The notes beneath the pieces were generated by a model. It ran no database searches. It was not told the DNA's origin and saw only the letters and a list, made by a program, of their open reading frames with translations. A DNA stretch of 29,008 nt from positions 1-29,008 of the forward strand of contig CAZHVV010000008.1 of NCBI GenBank assembly GCA_964536265.1, written 5' to 3'. Positions 19,201-26,122 of this stretch are shown here, piece by piece. The DNA is from JAPUDS01 sp964536265. GTDB lineage: Bacteria > Patescibacteriota > Saccharimonadia > Saccharimonadales > Saccharimonadaceae. Each line of letters begins with the position of its first letter. Within the stretch, counting starts at the first letter, position 1. Position numbers and translations under genes: made by a program.

Positions 19201-19872
19201 TTATTCAACAGTAAAAATGTTTCGAGTACCGTAATATTCGGTCCAATGTTCGTTGTAGTATGCAAACATGCGTTCAAGACGATCACTCGGTACGCTTTCG
19301 ACGTCAAGCTTGTTCATAACATCAATGACCTGTTGATATGCCGTTTCACGGTCGGTATCATCCATGACAACTTTTTCAAACTCTACCATGTAGCCATAGC
19401 CAGGGGTGAAAAAGACGTCGAGCGTTAGTCCAAGTGCCGCGTACATCTTTCGTTCGGCTTGCCATTTTGCTTCAAGTTGCCATCCAGCTTTCAGAATTTG
19501 CTCGTCTAACTCTTCAATACTCGACTGTAGCAGTGCTTCAAATTCCATCCGTTGATGGCTATGAACAGCCGACGTCGCATCCAGTGAGCCTTTGACCATG
19601 AGAAGAACAATGTCATTTTTCTGTCGCGAACGGACAGTGATTGAAGTCGCGCGCTCAGCGATTTCCTTAAGTGCTTTTTGCTGTTCGTCGGTTAATTCCG
19701 TTTTGAAGTTATCAATTAGTCTTAGTAGATCACCGCTTATGAAATAGTGATTGAGTTGATATTGTTCACTAACAAGTTTCATATTTGAATCAAGCTGTTG
19801 GACATGTTTGAGAAGCTCGTCCGTACTCTTCTGACTACCAACAAGTGATCTGATTTCGATTTCGTATTGCAC
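19201..19872 (-). CDS. CYTH domain protein (CyaB/thiamine triphosphatase-like)
   Basis: A 223-residue protein of the CYTH superfamily, which binds triphosphates in a beta-barrel tunnel with metal ions. The hallmark ExExR/K near the N-terminus is present as YEIEIRSLV. Later barrel features are ATSITVRSRQKNDIVLLMVK, RMEFEALL and YMVEFEKVV, with the acidic and basic residues expected on alternating strands. Members hydrolyse thiamine triphosphate or inorganic triphosphate, or make cAMP; which applies here cannot be told. A GTG at 19872 puts the motif at residues 4-8 and is preferred over a TTG at 19890. TATAGT lies 6 bp before that GTG, so the mRNA may be leaderless. Divergent from the MazG-like gene. 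Confidence 0.75.
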   Translation of the reverse strand: MQYEIEIRSLVGSQKSTDELLKHVQQLDSNMKLVSEQYQLNHYFISGDLLRLIDNFKTELTDEQQKALKEIAERATSITVRSRQKNDIVLLMVKGSLDATSAVHSHQRMEFEALLQSSIEELDEQILKAGWQLEAKWQAERKMYAALGLTLDVFFTPGYGYMVEFEKVVMDDTDRETAYQQVIDVMNKLDVESVPSDRLERMFAYYNEHWTEYYGTRNIFTVE

Positions 19873-19965
19873 ACACCCACTATACCTCAAATATTTACTT
19901 CGAAACGCGTAACCCAGGAAGGATCTAGGTTGTTTGGTATGATATATACAAATGGAGGAGAACGT

Positions 19966-20298
19966 ATGACATTTGACGATTACCAGAAATCAGCCATAAC
20001 AACTAGCACCATAGACCCGAAAAGCGTGACAGCGCCATACTACTTTGCGCTGGGACTAACAGGTGAAGCAGGCGAAGTGGCTGAAAAAATGAAAAAGATT
20101 ATCCGTAACCACAACAATGATATGACGAAACTTGACCTGAATGACTTCAAAAAAGAACTTGGTGACGTTCTGTGGTATATCTCCATGATGACAACACAGG
20201 TTGGGTTATCACTCGAAGATGTCGCACAGACCAACCTCGATAAACTTGCTGATCGCAAAGCACGTGACGTTATAAAAAGTACCGGTGATAATCGCTAA
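19966..20298 (+). CDS. MazG-like NTP pyrophosphohydrolase
   Basis: A 110-residue all-alpha NTP pyrophosphatase domain that cleaves (d)NTPs to (d)NMP and pyrophosphate, a nucleotide-pool cleaning role. The Mg-binding pattern is LTGEAGEVAEKMKK (Glu34, Glu37, Glu40 region) with KKELGDVLWYISMM (Glu64, Asp67). The ATG at 19966 has GGAGGAG at 19954-19960; the longer frame has no ribosome-binding site. A single MazG domain, about half of E. coli MazG. It is followed by dnaX after 56 bp. A CYTH triphosphatase divergent from it suggests related triphosphate handling, though this is inferred. Confidence 0.88.
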   Translation: MTFDDYQKSAITTSTIDPKSVTAPYYFALGLTGEAGEVAEKMKKIIRNHNNDMTKLDLNDFKKELGDVLWYISMMTTQVGLSLEDVAQTNLDKLADRKARDVIKSTGDNR

Positions 20299-20354
20299 TC
20301 GTTGTAAACGCTACGGCGCACGTCAACTTGATGCGCGTTATAATGAAGTGAGTT

Positions 20355-21761
20355 ATGGGGGAGAAAAAACAGCCTACGGGCAAGCAAGCGCTGTACAGGC
20401 GATATCGTTCCGCTTCGTTTGATGAAGTGGTCGGTCAAGAACATGTCACCGATCTGCTCGCGACAGCCGTAAAAAATGGTGGTGTGTCCCACGCTTACCT
20501 CTTTACGGGGCCAAAAGGAACAGGAAAGACAAGCGTTGCTCGCATATTGGCATTTGCTATCAACAACATTCCATACGAACATGATGCCCAGCATCTCGAT
20601 ATCATCGAAATTGACGCCGCTAGCAACCGCCGAATAGATGACATACGTGACCTCCGCGAAAAAGTGCATATTGCACCATCGAGCGCGCCATACAAGGTCT
20701 ATATCATCGATGAGGTACATATGTTGACAGGTGAAAGCTTCAACGCACTACTCAAAACTCTCGAGGAACCGCCAGCACACGCCATATTCATTCTGGCAAC
20801 AACTGAACTCCACAAAGTGCCGGCAACAATCGTTAGCCGCACACAACGTTTCCATTTCCGCCCAATTGCACGCGATAAAGTCGTAGCTCATCTGAAAGAT
20901 ATCGCCAAAAAAGAGAAGATAAATATTGATCAGTCTGCGCTTGAGATTGTGGCAGACCACGGCGGTGGCAGTTTCCGCGATAGTATCAGCCTGCTTGACC
21001 AACTAGGTAGCCTTGAAAAGCCAATTACTGCCGAAGTTGTCGAGTCTATAGTGGGTCGGGCGAGTGTCACACGGCTCCAAGCACTTCTCGACAGCCTAAA
21101 AGAACACGATGAGACCGCAGTACGAAAAATTGTCAGCGAGCTCGACACGAACGGATTATCTCCAGTCACACTAGCGGAGCAACTTGTTAAGTTAATCCTG
21201 ACACAACCCGACCTCAGTAGTAGTTGGTATGTACTTGTTGAAAAGCTTATGGAGATTCCACGTGCGCATTTTCCGCAACTTTTGCTCATGACACATCTTC
21301 TGTCGTTTGCGAAAAAAGGTTCACCACGCGCTGCTGCACAAACTGTTAGCGCACCGCCAAAAGAAGTCATACAGGAAGCCCCAGTGATAATCGCTATGGC
21401 ACCAGCACCGGAACCAGTGCCTACACCAAAACCAGTAAAAGTGGCGAAAGCATCAGGCACATTTGACTGGGATGCCGTACTCACTGCTGCCCAAAAGAAC
21501 CACGCTCCGCTTCATAGTGTTCTTGCACGAGCAACCATGTCATACGACGGCGATACATTAACCCTGTCGTTCCAGTATGCACTACACCGCAAGAAGCTTG
21601 AGCAATCACAATATAGAACACAATTAGCCCAGCTGATTGAGGATGTTTGTGGCTGCAATCCGAAAATTACTATCCAAGGTTCTACCCCACAAGTGACAGA
21701 AAACGATACAACTCGCGCCGTAGCTGATATTATGGGTGGAGGAGATGTCGTGAGCGTATGA
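20355..21761 (+). CDS. dnaX: DNA polymerase III subunit gamma/tau, lacking the zinc module
   Basis: A 468-residue clamp-loader ATPase that loads the beta clamp on DNA. P-loop GPKGTGKTS (52-60), Walker B VYIIDEVHML (115-124), sensor 1 ILATTELHKVPATI (146-159) and the arginine-finger SRTQRF (161-166) are present, followed by the lid domain and a Pro/Ala/Lys-rich linker (about 325-375) leading to a tau-like C-terminal domain. The four-cysteine zinc module, normally between the P-loop helix and EIDAASN, is absent: only about 20 residues (AFAINNIPYEHDAQHLD) link them, without cysteine. A TATAAT at 20339-20344 lies 10 bp before the ATG. A hairpin TGAGCG-TATGA-CGCTCA (21751-21767) spans the stop. 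It precedes dnaB. Confidence 0.95.
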   Translation: MGEKKQPTGKQALYRRYRSASFDEVVGQEHVTDLLATAVKNGGVSHAYLFTGPKGTGKTSVARILAFAINNIPYEHDAQHLDIIEIDAASNRRIDDIRDLREKVHIAPSSAPYKVYIIDEVHMLTGESFNALLKTLEEPPAHAIFILATTELHKVPATIVSRTQRFHFRPIARDKVVAHLKDIAKKEKINIDQSALEIVADHGGGSFRDSISLLDQLGSLEKPITAEVVESIVGRASVTRLQALLDSLKEHDETAVRKIVSELDTNGLSPVTLAEQLVKLILTQPDLSSSWYVLVEKLMEIPRAHFPQLLLMTHLLSFAKKGSPRAAAQTVSAPPKEVIQEAPVIIAMAPAPEPVPTPKPVKVAKASGTFDWDAVLTAAQKNHAPLHSVLARATMSYDGDTLTLSFQYALHRKKLEQSQYRTQLAQLIEDVCGCNPKITIQGSTPQVTENDTTRAVADIMGGGDVVSV

Positions 21762-21803
21762 CGCTCATTCATCACAACAGGGGTGGGAGAATAGAACAAC
21801 TTT

Positions 21804-23159
21804 ATGGCTGACACACGCAGAAAATCACAAGAAGCAAAAATCCCCCCTCAAAATCTTGACGCGGAAAAGAGTCTTTTGGGCGCAATTTTGATTGATGACG
21901 AAGTACTCGCAAACGTTAGCGACCACCTCAAAGCGCATGACTTCTACGACAAACGCCACGACCGCATATTCGATGCAATGTTCCGACTATATGAACGTCA
22001 CCGACCAGTCGACCTTCTGACTCTGAGTGATGAGCTGTCAAAGAAAGATGAACTCGAAGGAGTTGGTGGGTCTGCTTACTTAACCGAACTAACAAATTAC
22101 GTCCCAACCGCTGCACACGCCGAGGCATACGCAGAAATGATTACGCAAAAAGCTGTCCGACGACGGCTCATTCAGGCAAGCTCCGAAATTGCCGAACTTG
22201 GTTTTGACGAAGATAAAAATATCCAAGAGTTACTCGAATCGGCTGAAAGCCAGTTATTCTCTGTCTCTGATGCCGGTGTAAAACAAGACCTTGTGAGCCT
22301 TGAACAGATTTTGACCGAAAGTTTTGACCGAATCGAAGAGCTCCACCGCGAGAAGGGCAAGTTACGTGGCCTCAAAACTGGTTGGCGTGACCTCGACGGT
22401 ATGACAGCCGGTCTTCAACGCTCAGACCTTATCATCCTGGCCGCTCGCCCAGCCATGGGTAAATCAACGCTTGTCACAAACCTTGCATACAATGTTGCGA
22501 GTAAGGAAAAACAAGCAGTACTATTGTTCAGCCTCGAAATGAGCAAGGAACAGCTCGTTGACCGTATGCTTGCAGACGCCGCAGGTGTTGATGCATGGAA
22601 CATCCGCACCGGTAACTTGAGTGACGACGATTTTGAAAAACTATCAAATGCCATGGGCGAGATGGCTGAAGCTCCTATCTACATCGATGATACGCCTGGC
22701 CTCTCAGTCCTCGAAATGCGCACCAAAGCACGTCGTGTCGCACACAACCAGCCACTTGGACTTATTATTGTTGACTATCTGCAGCTTATGTCGGGTAGTT
22801 CGCGCAATTACGGTGAAAATCGTGTTCAAGAGGTGAGTGAGATTTCCCGCGGCCTTAAGCTCATCGCTCGCGAGCTCAACGTACCGGTTGTTGGCCTGAG
22901 CCAGCTGAGCCGTTCAGTCGAAAGCCGCAACCCGCAGATCCCGCAACTCTCTGACCTTCGTGAATCAGGTTCTATTGAGCAAGATGCCGATATTGTAATG
23001 TTTATCTATAGGGAAGACTACTACAACCCCGAGACTGACCGCCAACATATCACCGATCTTATCATCGCGAAACATCGAAACGGCCCGACTGGACGAATCG
23101 AGCTATACTTCCACCCAGAGCGCTTGCGCTTTATGTCCCTCGAAAAGAAGCGCGACTAG
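21804..23159 (+). CDS. dnaB: Replicative DNA helicase DnaB
   Basis: A 451-residue hexameric 5'-3' helicase that opens the replication fork. The N-terminal DnaB domain (about 12-115, PPQNLDAEKSLLGAILID) is followed by the RecA-like motor with Walker A AARPAMGKSTL (about 213-223), SLEMSKEQLVDRML, Walker B IIVDYLQLMSG (about 319-329) and LSRSVESRNPQIPQLSDLRE with the arginine finger region. Length is normal and no intein is present. The nearest Shine-Dalgarno-like GGGAG is about 14 nt away. It lies 42 bp after dnaX and 17 bp before the glycosyltransferase gene. dnaX and dnaB both act at the fork, so their pairing is sensible. Confidence 0.97.
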   Translation: MADTRRKSQEAKIPPQNLDAEKSLLGAILIDDEVLANVSDHLKAHDFYDKRHDRIFDAMFRLYERHRPVDLLTLSDELSKKDELEGVGGSAYLTELTNYVPTAAHAEAYAEMITQKAVRRRLIQASSEIAELGFDEDKNIQELLESAESQLFSVSDAGVKQDLVSLEQILTESFDRIEELHREKGKLRGLKTGWRDLDGMTAGLQRSDLIILAARPAMGKSTLVTNLAYNVASKEKQAVLLFSLEMSKEQLVDRMLADAAGVDAWNIRTGNLSDDDFEKLSNAMGEMAEAPIYIDDTPGLSVLEMRTKARRVAHNQPLGLIIVDYLQLMSGSSRNYGENRVQEVSEISRGLKLIARELNVPVVGLSQLSRSVESRNPQIPQLSDLRESGSIEQDADIVMFIYREDYYNPETDRQHITDLIIAKHRNGPTGRIELYFHPERLRFMSLEKKRD

Positions 23160-23161
23160 GC

Positions 23162-23167
23162 TATAAT
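23162..23167 (+). promoter_or_regulatory. -10 box close to the glycosyltransferase ATG
   Basis: TATAAT 9 bp before the ATG at 23177 and directly after the dnaB stop. It would give a leader of about 2 nt. AGGA between them is too close to the ATG to serve well as a Shine-Dalgarno. Confidence 0.45.
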
Positions 23168-23176
23168 AGTAGGAAC

Positions 23177-24631
23177 ATGTTAGCTCGACCGTCGTTTTTG
23201 AAACAAGTTACGCTCTACAAATTTCGCTATATCCTTGGGTATAGCATCCTTGCGTTTATCCTTATACTTATTGTCACTCTCGACATCCGCTCGTTGCCGA
23301 ATGGCGTCAATGCTGCCGAAATGCAAAGCGCAGTTGCTAGCAACGCGTTCTGGCCAAATCTATCCTTCGACTGGATTATCAATTGGCCATACTTGTTACT
23401 ACAAAAGATCTCATTATTTGTATTTGGCGTGTCGCGCCTGTCACTCGTCCTGCCATCACTCCTCATCGGCTGCGCCACCATGATTCTGTTTGCTATGACA
23501 CTCCATCAGTGGTTCCGCAGCACGGTTGCTGTTATTGCTACCTCAGTTGCTGTTACGAGCATCCCATTTATTACTCTCACCCGAAGCGCTACACCAGATG
23601 TCATGTTATCGTTCTGGACAATTTTGCTGTTATTTGGAGCTGTCCGCCTTCTCATAAAACACGACCGCCCATTTCTATGGAAATTTGTGATTGTTATAGC
23701 TGCGGTTGGCTTACTCTACACTCCGCTCGGTATCTATCCGCTCGTATCATTTCTGATTGGTGGTCTTCTTCACCCGCATGTCCGCTCACGTCTCAGGCGT
23801 ATGCGAAAACACCGTGTCATTATCCTCAGTATTTTTACGGTACTAGCTATCACACCGCTTGTAATTCGCCTCATCATCGAACCTTCAGATATCAGTACCC
23901 TCACAGGCGCAGCAGTATTTCGCGAAGCTCTTGCACACCCACTAGATAACGTTCGTGTACTGTATGAAATGTATATAAATGTGACTCAAAACAGTTTCCT
24001 AGGTGGTATCCTTATACCAATCTTTAACGTCACCTCTATTTTAGTGATGTTACTTGGACTGTTCCGAAGTATCAAAGACCGCCATACCGCTCGCTCATAT
24101 GTCATGTTATCGTGGGCAGCAGTTACAGCACTTGTTATACTATTCGACCCAACCACACTCTCACTCGTGCTAATGCCAAGTATGTTGCTGCTCGCTATTG
24201 GTATCCAGACGCTCGTTACGGACTGGTATGATTTGTTCCCATTGAATCCATATGCACGCATAGCCGGACTCGTGCCACTCAGTGTATTATTTATTGGCAT
24301 TGCACTTGGTAATCTCACTCACTATTTTTATACGTACCGATACGTCGCAAATCCGACCTACAATGTTTCACTGTCGGCTATCAAAACAACCCTGAACAAT
24401 GCAAAAGGATCGAAGATTACACTCATTAGCGACACGCCATCACTCGAATTTTATAAACTACTTACCAAAAAATACCCCGCACTCACCATTACGACAGACA
24501 CTACCACGCCCGTTTCTCAACCGACAATGGTTGTACCACAAGTTACTGTACCGTATACACAACATCCCTCACGCATTTTGACATCTGAACAGCGTGACAA
24601 CAGTGTTGTCCTACGCGTATATCGGCCATAA
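23177..24631 (+). CDS. GT39/ArnT-like membrane glycosyltransferase
   Basis: A 484-residue integral membrane protein with about ten transmembrane helices, beginning at residues 17-36. The first large loop reads DIRSLPNGVNAAEMQSAVAS, with an acidic pair (Asp36, Glu48) in the place of the catalytic acid of polyprenyl-phosphate-sugar glycosyltransferases (PMT_2/ArnT/DPM-using families). ITLTRSATPDVMLSFWTILL is the family's RAMPD-like segment. It would move a sugar from a lipid carrier to a protein or lipid on the outer face. The soluble C-terminal part is about 100 residues. It sits between dnaB and ybaB, with which it shares no obvious function. The acceptor is unknown. Confidence 0.8.
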   Translation: MLARPSFLKQVTLYKFRYILGYSILAFILILIVTLDIRSLPNGVNAAEMQSAVASNAFWPNLSFDWIINWPYLLLQKISLFVFGVSRLSLVLPSLLIGCATMILFAMTLHQWFRSTVAVIATSVAVTSIPFITLTRSATPDVMLSFWTILLLFGAVRLLIKHDRPFLWKFVIVIAAVGLLYTPLGIYPLVSFLIGGLLHPHVRSRLRRMRKHRVIILSIFTVLAITPLVIRLIIEPSDISTLTGAAVFREALAHPLDNVRVLYEMYINVTQNSFLGGILIPIFNVTSILVMLLGLFRSIKDRHTARSYVMLSWAAVTALVILFDPTTLSLVLMPSMLLLAIGIQTLVTDWYDLFPLNPYARIAGLVPLSVLFIGIALGNLTHYFYTYRYVANPTYNVSLSAIKTTLNNAKGSKITLISDTPSLEFYKLLTKKYPALTITTDTTTPVSQPTMVVPQVTVPYTQHPSRILTSEQRDNSVVLRVYRP

Positions 24632-24668
24632 TAAGGTATAATAAAGACAAGAAAGCAAAGGAGAATGT

Positions 24669-24956
24669 ATGTTTGACCAGGCCAAAATGGTGATGAAATT
24701 GAAGAAAGCCCAAAAAGAACTCGCCAACGAAATTGTTGAGGTATCAGCAGGTGACGGGGCAGTAGTTGTCCGTGTTAATGGAGAACTGAAGCTGAAGAAA
24801 GTAACTATCGACCCAGAACGTGTTGATGTCGATGATATCAATGAGCTTGAACGCTGGATTGAAGTCGCTGTTCGTGATGCCATGCAAAAAGCTCAAGAAA
24901 TTGCTGCTGAAAAAATGAAGCCGCTTATGGGCGGACTAGGAAACCTCGGTCTCTAG
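24669..24956 (+). CDS. ybaB: YbaB/EbfC nucleoid-associated protein
   Basis: A 95-residue small DNA-binding protein that forms a tweezer-like dimer. The N-terminal helix (MFDQAKMVMKLKKAQKELAN), the beta strands GDGAVVVRVNGELKLKKVTI and the C-terminal helix LERWIEVAVRDAMQKAQEIA are all typical; the Gly/Leu tail is also usual. TATAAT at 24637-24642 and AAGGAG at 24658-24663 suggest its own promoter and ribosome-binding site. It is followed 17 bp later by recR, the common ybaB-recR pair. In most bacteria dnaX comes immediately before them; here dnaB and a glycosyltransferase lie between. Confidence 0.94.
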   Translation: MFDQAKMVMKLKKAQKELANEIVEVSAGDGAVVVRVNGELKLKKVTIDPERVDVDDINELERWIEVAVRDAMQKAQEIAAEKMKPLMGGLGNLGL

Positions 24957-24973
24957 CCGAGACATACACGAAC

Positions 24974-25579
24974 GTGTTACCGCAAGCTCTACTTGATTTG
25001 ATTGATGCTCTCGGCTCACTCCCGGGTGTTGGTTCCCGTACTGCCGAAAGATACGCATATTTTCTACTACGTGCCGACAGCCGTGTTACAGAACAACTTG
25101 CCGATGCCGTTGCGACCGTTCAGACAAACGTCAAAGTATGTCCGGTAACATTCGCTCTTATTGACAAAGACGAAGACGTTTCCTCACTCTACAGCGACCC
25201 TGAACGCGACAAGACGACTATAGCTGTCGTCGAAGAACCACTCGATATCGTTGCGCTTGAACGCACAAAACAGTTTCATGGCACCTACCATGTACTCGGT
25301 GGTGCTATGAGCCCTATAGATGGAATTGGGCCTGAACAGCTGCATATCCCCGAACTTATAGAACGAATCAAAAAAGATGTTGTTCAAGAAATTATCCTTG
25401 CAACAAATGCCAGCGTCGAAGGTGAATCGACAGCGCTGTATATTCAAAAACACTTGGAAGAGCAGGGTATTGACATATCCATGACACGCCTCGCACGCGG
25501 TATCCCAGTTGGCGTTGACCTCGAATACGCTGACATGATAACTCTGACTCATGCCCTTCAAGGCCGTCGTAAATTATAG
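24974..25579 (+). CDS. recR: Recombination protein RecR lacking the zinc-finger cysteines
   Basis: A 201-residue RecR that works with RecO (and RecF) to load RecA on gaps. The N-terminal helix-hairpin-helix (GSLPGVGSRTAERYAYFLL), the Toprim core (TTIAVVEEPLDIVALERT) and the C-terminal Walker-B-like region and ATNASVEGESTALYI are intact. The C4 zinc finger that normally lies at about residues 55-75 keeps only Cys56 (VKVCPVTFALIDKDED...SLYSDPERD); the other three cysteines are replaced. The start is GTG at 24974. It is the last gene before a structured intergenic region. The function is probably kept, with the finger stabilised in another way. Confidence 0.94.
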   Translation: MLPQALLDLIDALGSLPGVGSRTAERYAYFLLRADSRVTEQLADAVATVQTNVKVCPVTFALIDKDEDVSSLYSDPERDKTTIAVVEEPLDIVALERTKQFHGTYHVLGGAMSPIDGIGPEQLHIPELIERIKKDVVQEIILATNASVEGESTALYIQKHLEEQGIDISMTRLARGIPVGVDLEYADMITLTHALQGRRKL

Positions 25580-25582
25580 TTT

Positions 25583-25626
25583 TCGCAAACAAAATCTTCG
25601 AATACTTTCAAAAACATTGTTTGCGA
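25583..25626. repeat. Stem-loop after recR
   Basis: TCGCAAACAA (25583-25592) pairs with TTGTTTGCGA (25617-25626) around a 24-nt loop, 3 bp after the recR stop. There is no T-run; possible mRNA 3' end stabiliser. Confidence 0.5.
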
Positions 25627-25660
25627 GGCAGAAGAGATGATTCCTGTGGGTCCTCGCTGG

Positions 25661-25687
25661 GAATTAGGAATATGAGATTCCTAATTC
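25661..25687. repeat. Perfect 11-bp stem-loop at the 3' end of the 92-aa gene
   Basis: GAATTAGGAAT-ATGAG-ATTCCTAATTC, immediately after the TAA of the minus-strand gene (25690-25688). Neither side has a strong T-run, but its position suggests transcript 3' end formation between convergent recR and the orphan. Confidence 0.6.
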
Positions 25688-25966
25688 TTATTCGATGAAC
25701 GCTTCGCGGACGTAACCTGTGACCCGTGTCAGGAACAAGTTGCCTTCTAATAGATGATTCGGTGGGAAGCCGATTCGCCTGAGGGTAGTGCGTACCCGAA
25801 TCACGATGAATGCACGTCCTGCCTTGTCCCCGAAATCTTTCCAGAACTCCTCAATGTCTGGCACTTCCACGCGGAGCATTTTGCATGCTCTTGCTACCTG
25901 TTTCTCGACATGAAAATCTTTCGACCTCATGACGAGGAAATCCAGAGTTTCGTCGACGGTGGCCAT
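25688..25966 (-). CDS. Orphan 92-residue hypothetical protein
   Basis: A 92-residue soluble protein, mixed alpha/beta (starts MATVDETLDFLVMRSKDFHV), with a basic centre (FIVIRVRTTLRRIGFPP). No family is recognised. The ATG at 25966 has AGGAG at 25981-25977. It is a single minus-strand gene between recR and the DHH gene, with its own promoter, a leader of about 100 nt containing a strong hairpin, and a 3' stem-loop. Codons are more G/C-ending than those in flanking genes. The same design is seen for the orphan genes at 4186 and 18653. Confidence 0.65.
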   Translation of the reverse strand: MATVDETLDFLVMRSKDFHVEKQVARACKMLRVEVPDIEEFWKDFGDKAGRAFIVIRVRTTLRRIGFPPNHLLEGNLFLTRVTGYVREAFIE

Positions 25967-25991
25967 TATAGTTTCTCTCCTGCCTTTTTAA

Positions 25992-26015
25992 GCACACCCA
26001 CGAGCGCGGGTGTGC
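25992..26015 (-). promoter_or_regulatory. Leader hairpin of the 92-aa gene
   Basis: GCACACCC (25992-25999) pairs with GGGTGTGC (26008-26015). On the minus strand it ends 25 nt before the ATG, just upstream of the AGGAG. No T-run follows, so it is a leader element and not a terminator. Confidence 0.55.
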
Positions 26016-26073
26016 AATCTCAAGTGGGTGGACAATAGTCGACGCTCCAGTGATGAAGTGGGTCTATACTCTT

Positions 26074-26102
26074 GTTATAGCATATTTATTATTATTTCGC
26101 AA
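26074..26102 (-). promoter_or_regulatory. Promoter of the 92-aa gene
   Basis: On the minus strand TTGCGA (26102-26097), 17 bp, TATAAC (26079-26074). It nearly abuts the promoter of the DHH gene on the plus strand. Confidence 0.65.
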
Positions 26103-26106
26103 TATC

Positions 26107-26115
26107 TGCTACAAT
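26107..26115 (+). promoter_or_regulatory. Extended -10 promoter for a leaderless DHH transcript
   Basis: TGC-TACAAT (26107-26115), 7 bp before the ATG at 26123, with no Shine-Dalgarno. The same nine bases form the rplK -10 box. Confidence 0.6.
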
Positions 26116-26122
26116 AAAACAG

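Noticed and set aside
20295..20720. 141-codon minus-strand frame opposite the dnaX start
   Set aside because: It lies over the clear dnaX coding sequence, crosses its promoter and looks like no protein family.
18590..25606. Shared 11-mer AGTATTCGAAG near two orphan genes (18590-18600 plus, 25596-25606 minus)
   Set aside because: An 11-bp match is expected by chance many times in 29 kb, and its place relative to the two genes differs.
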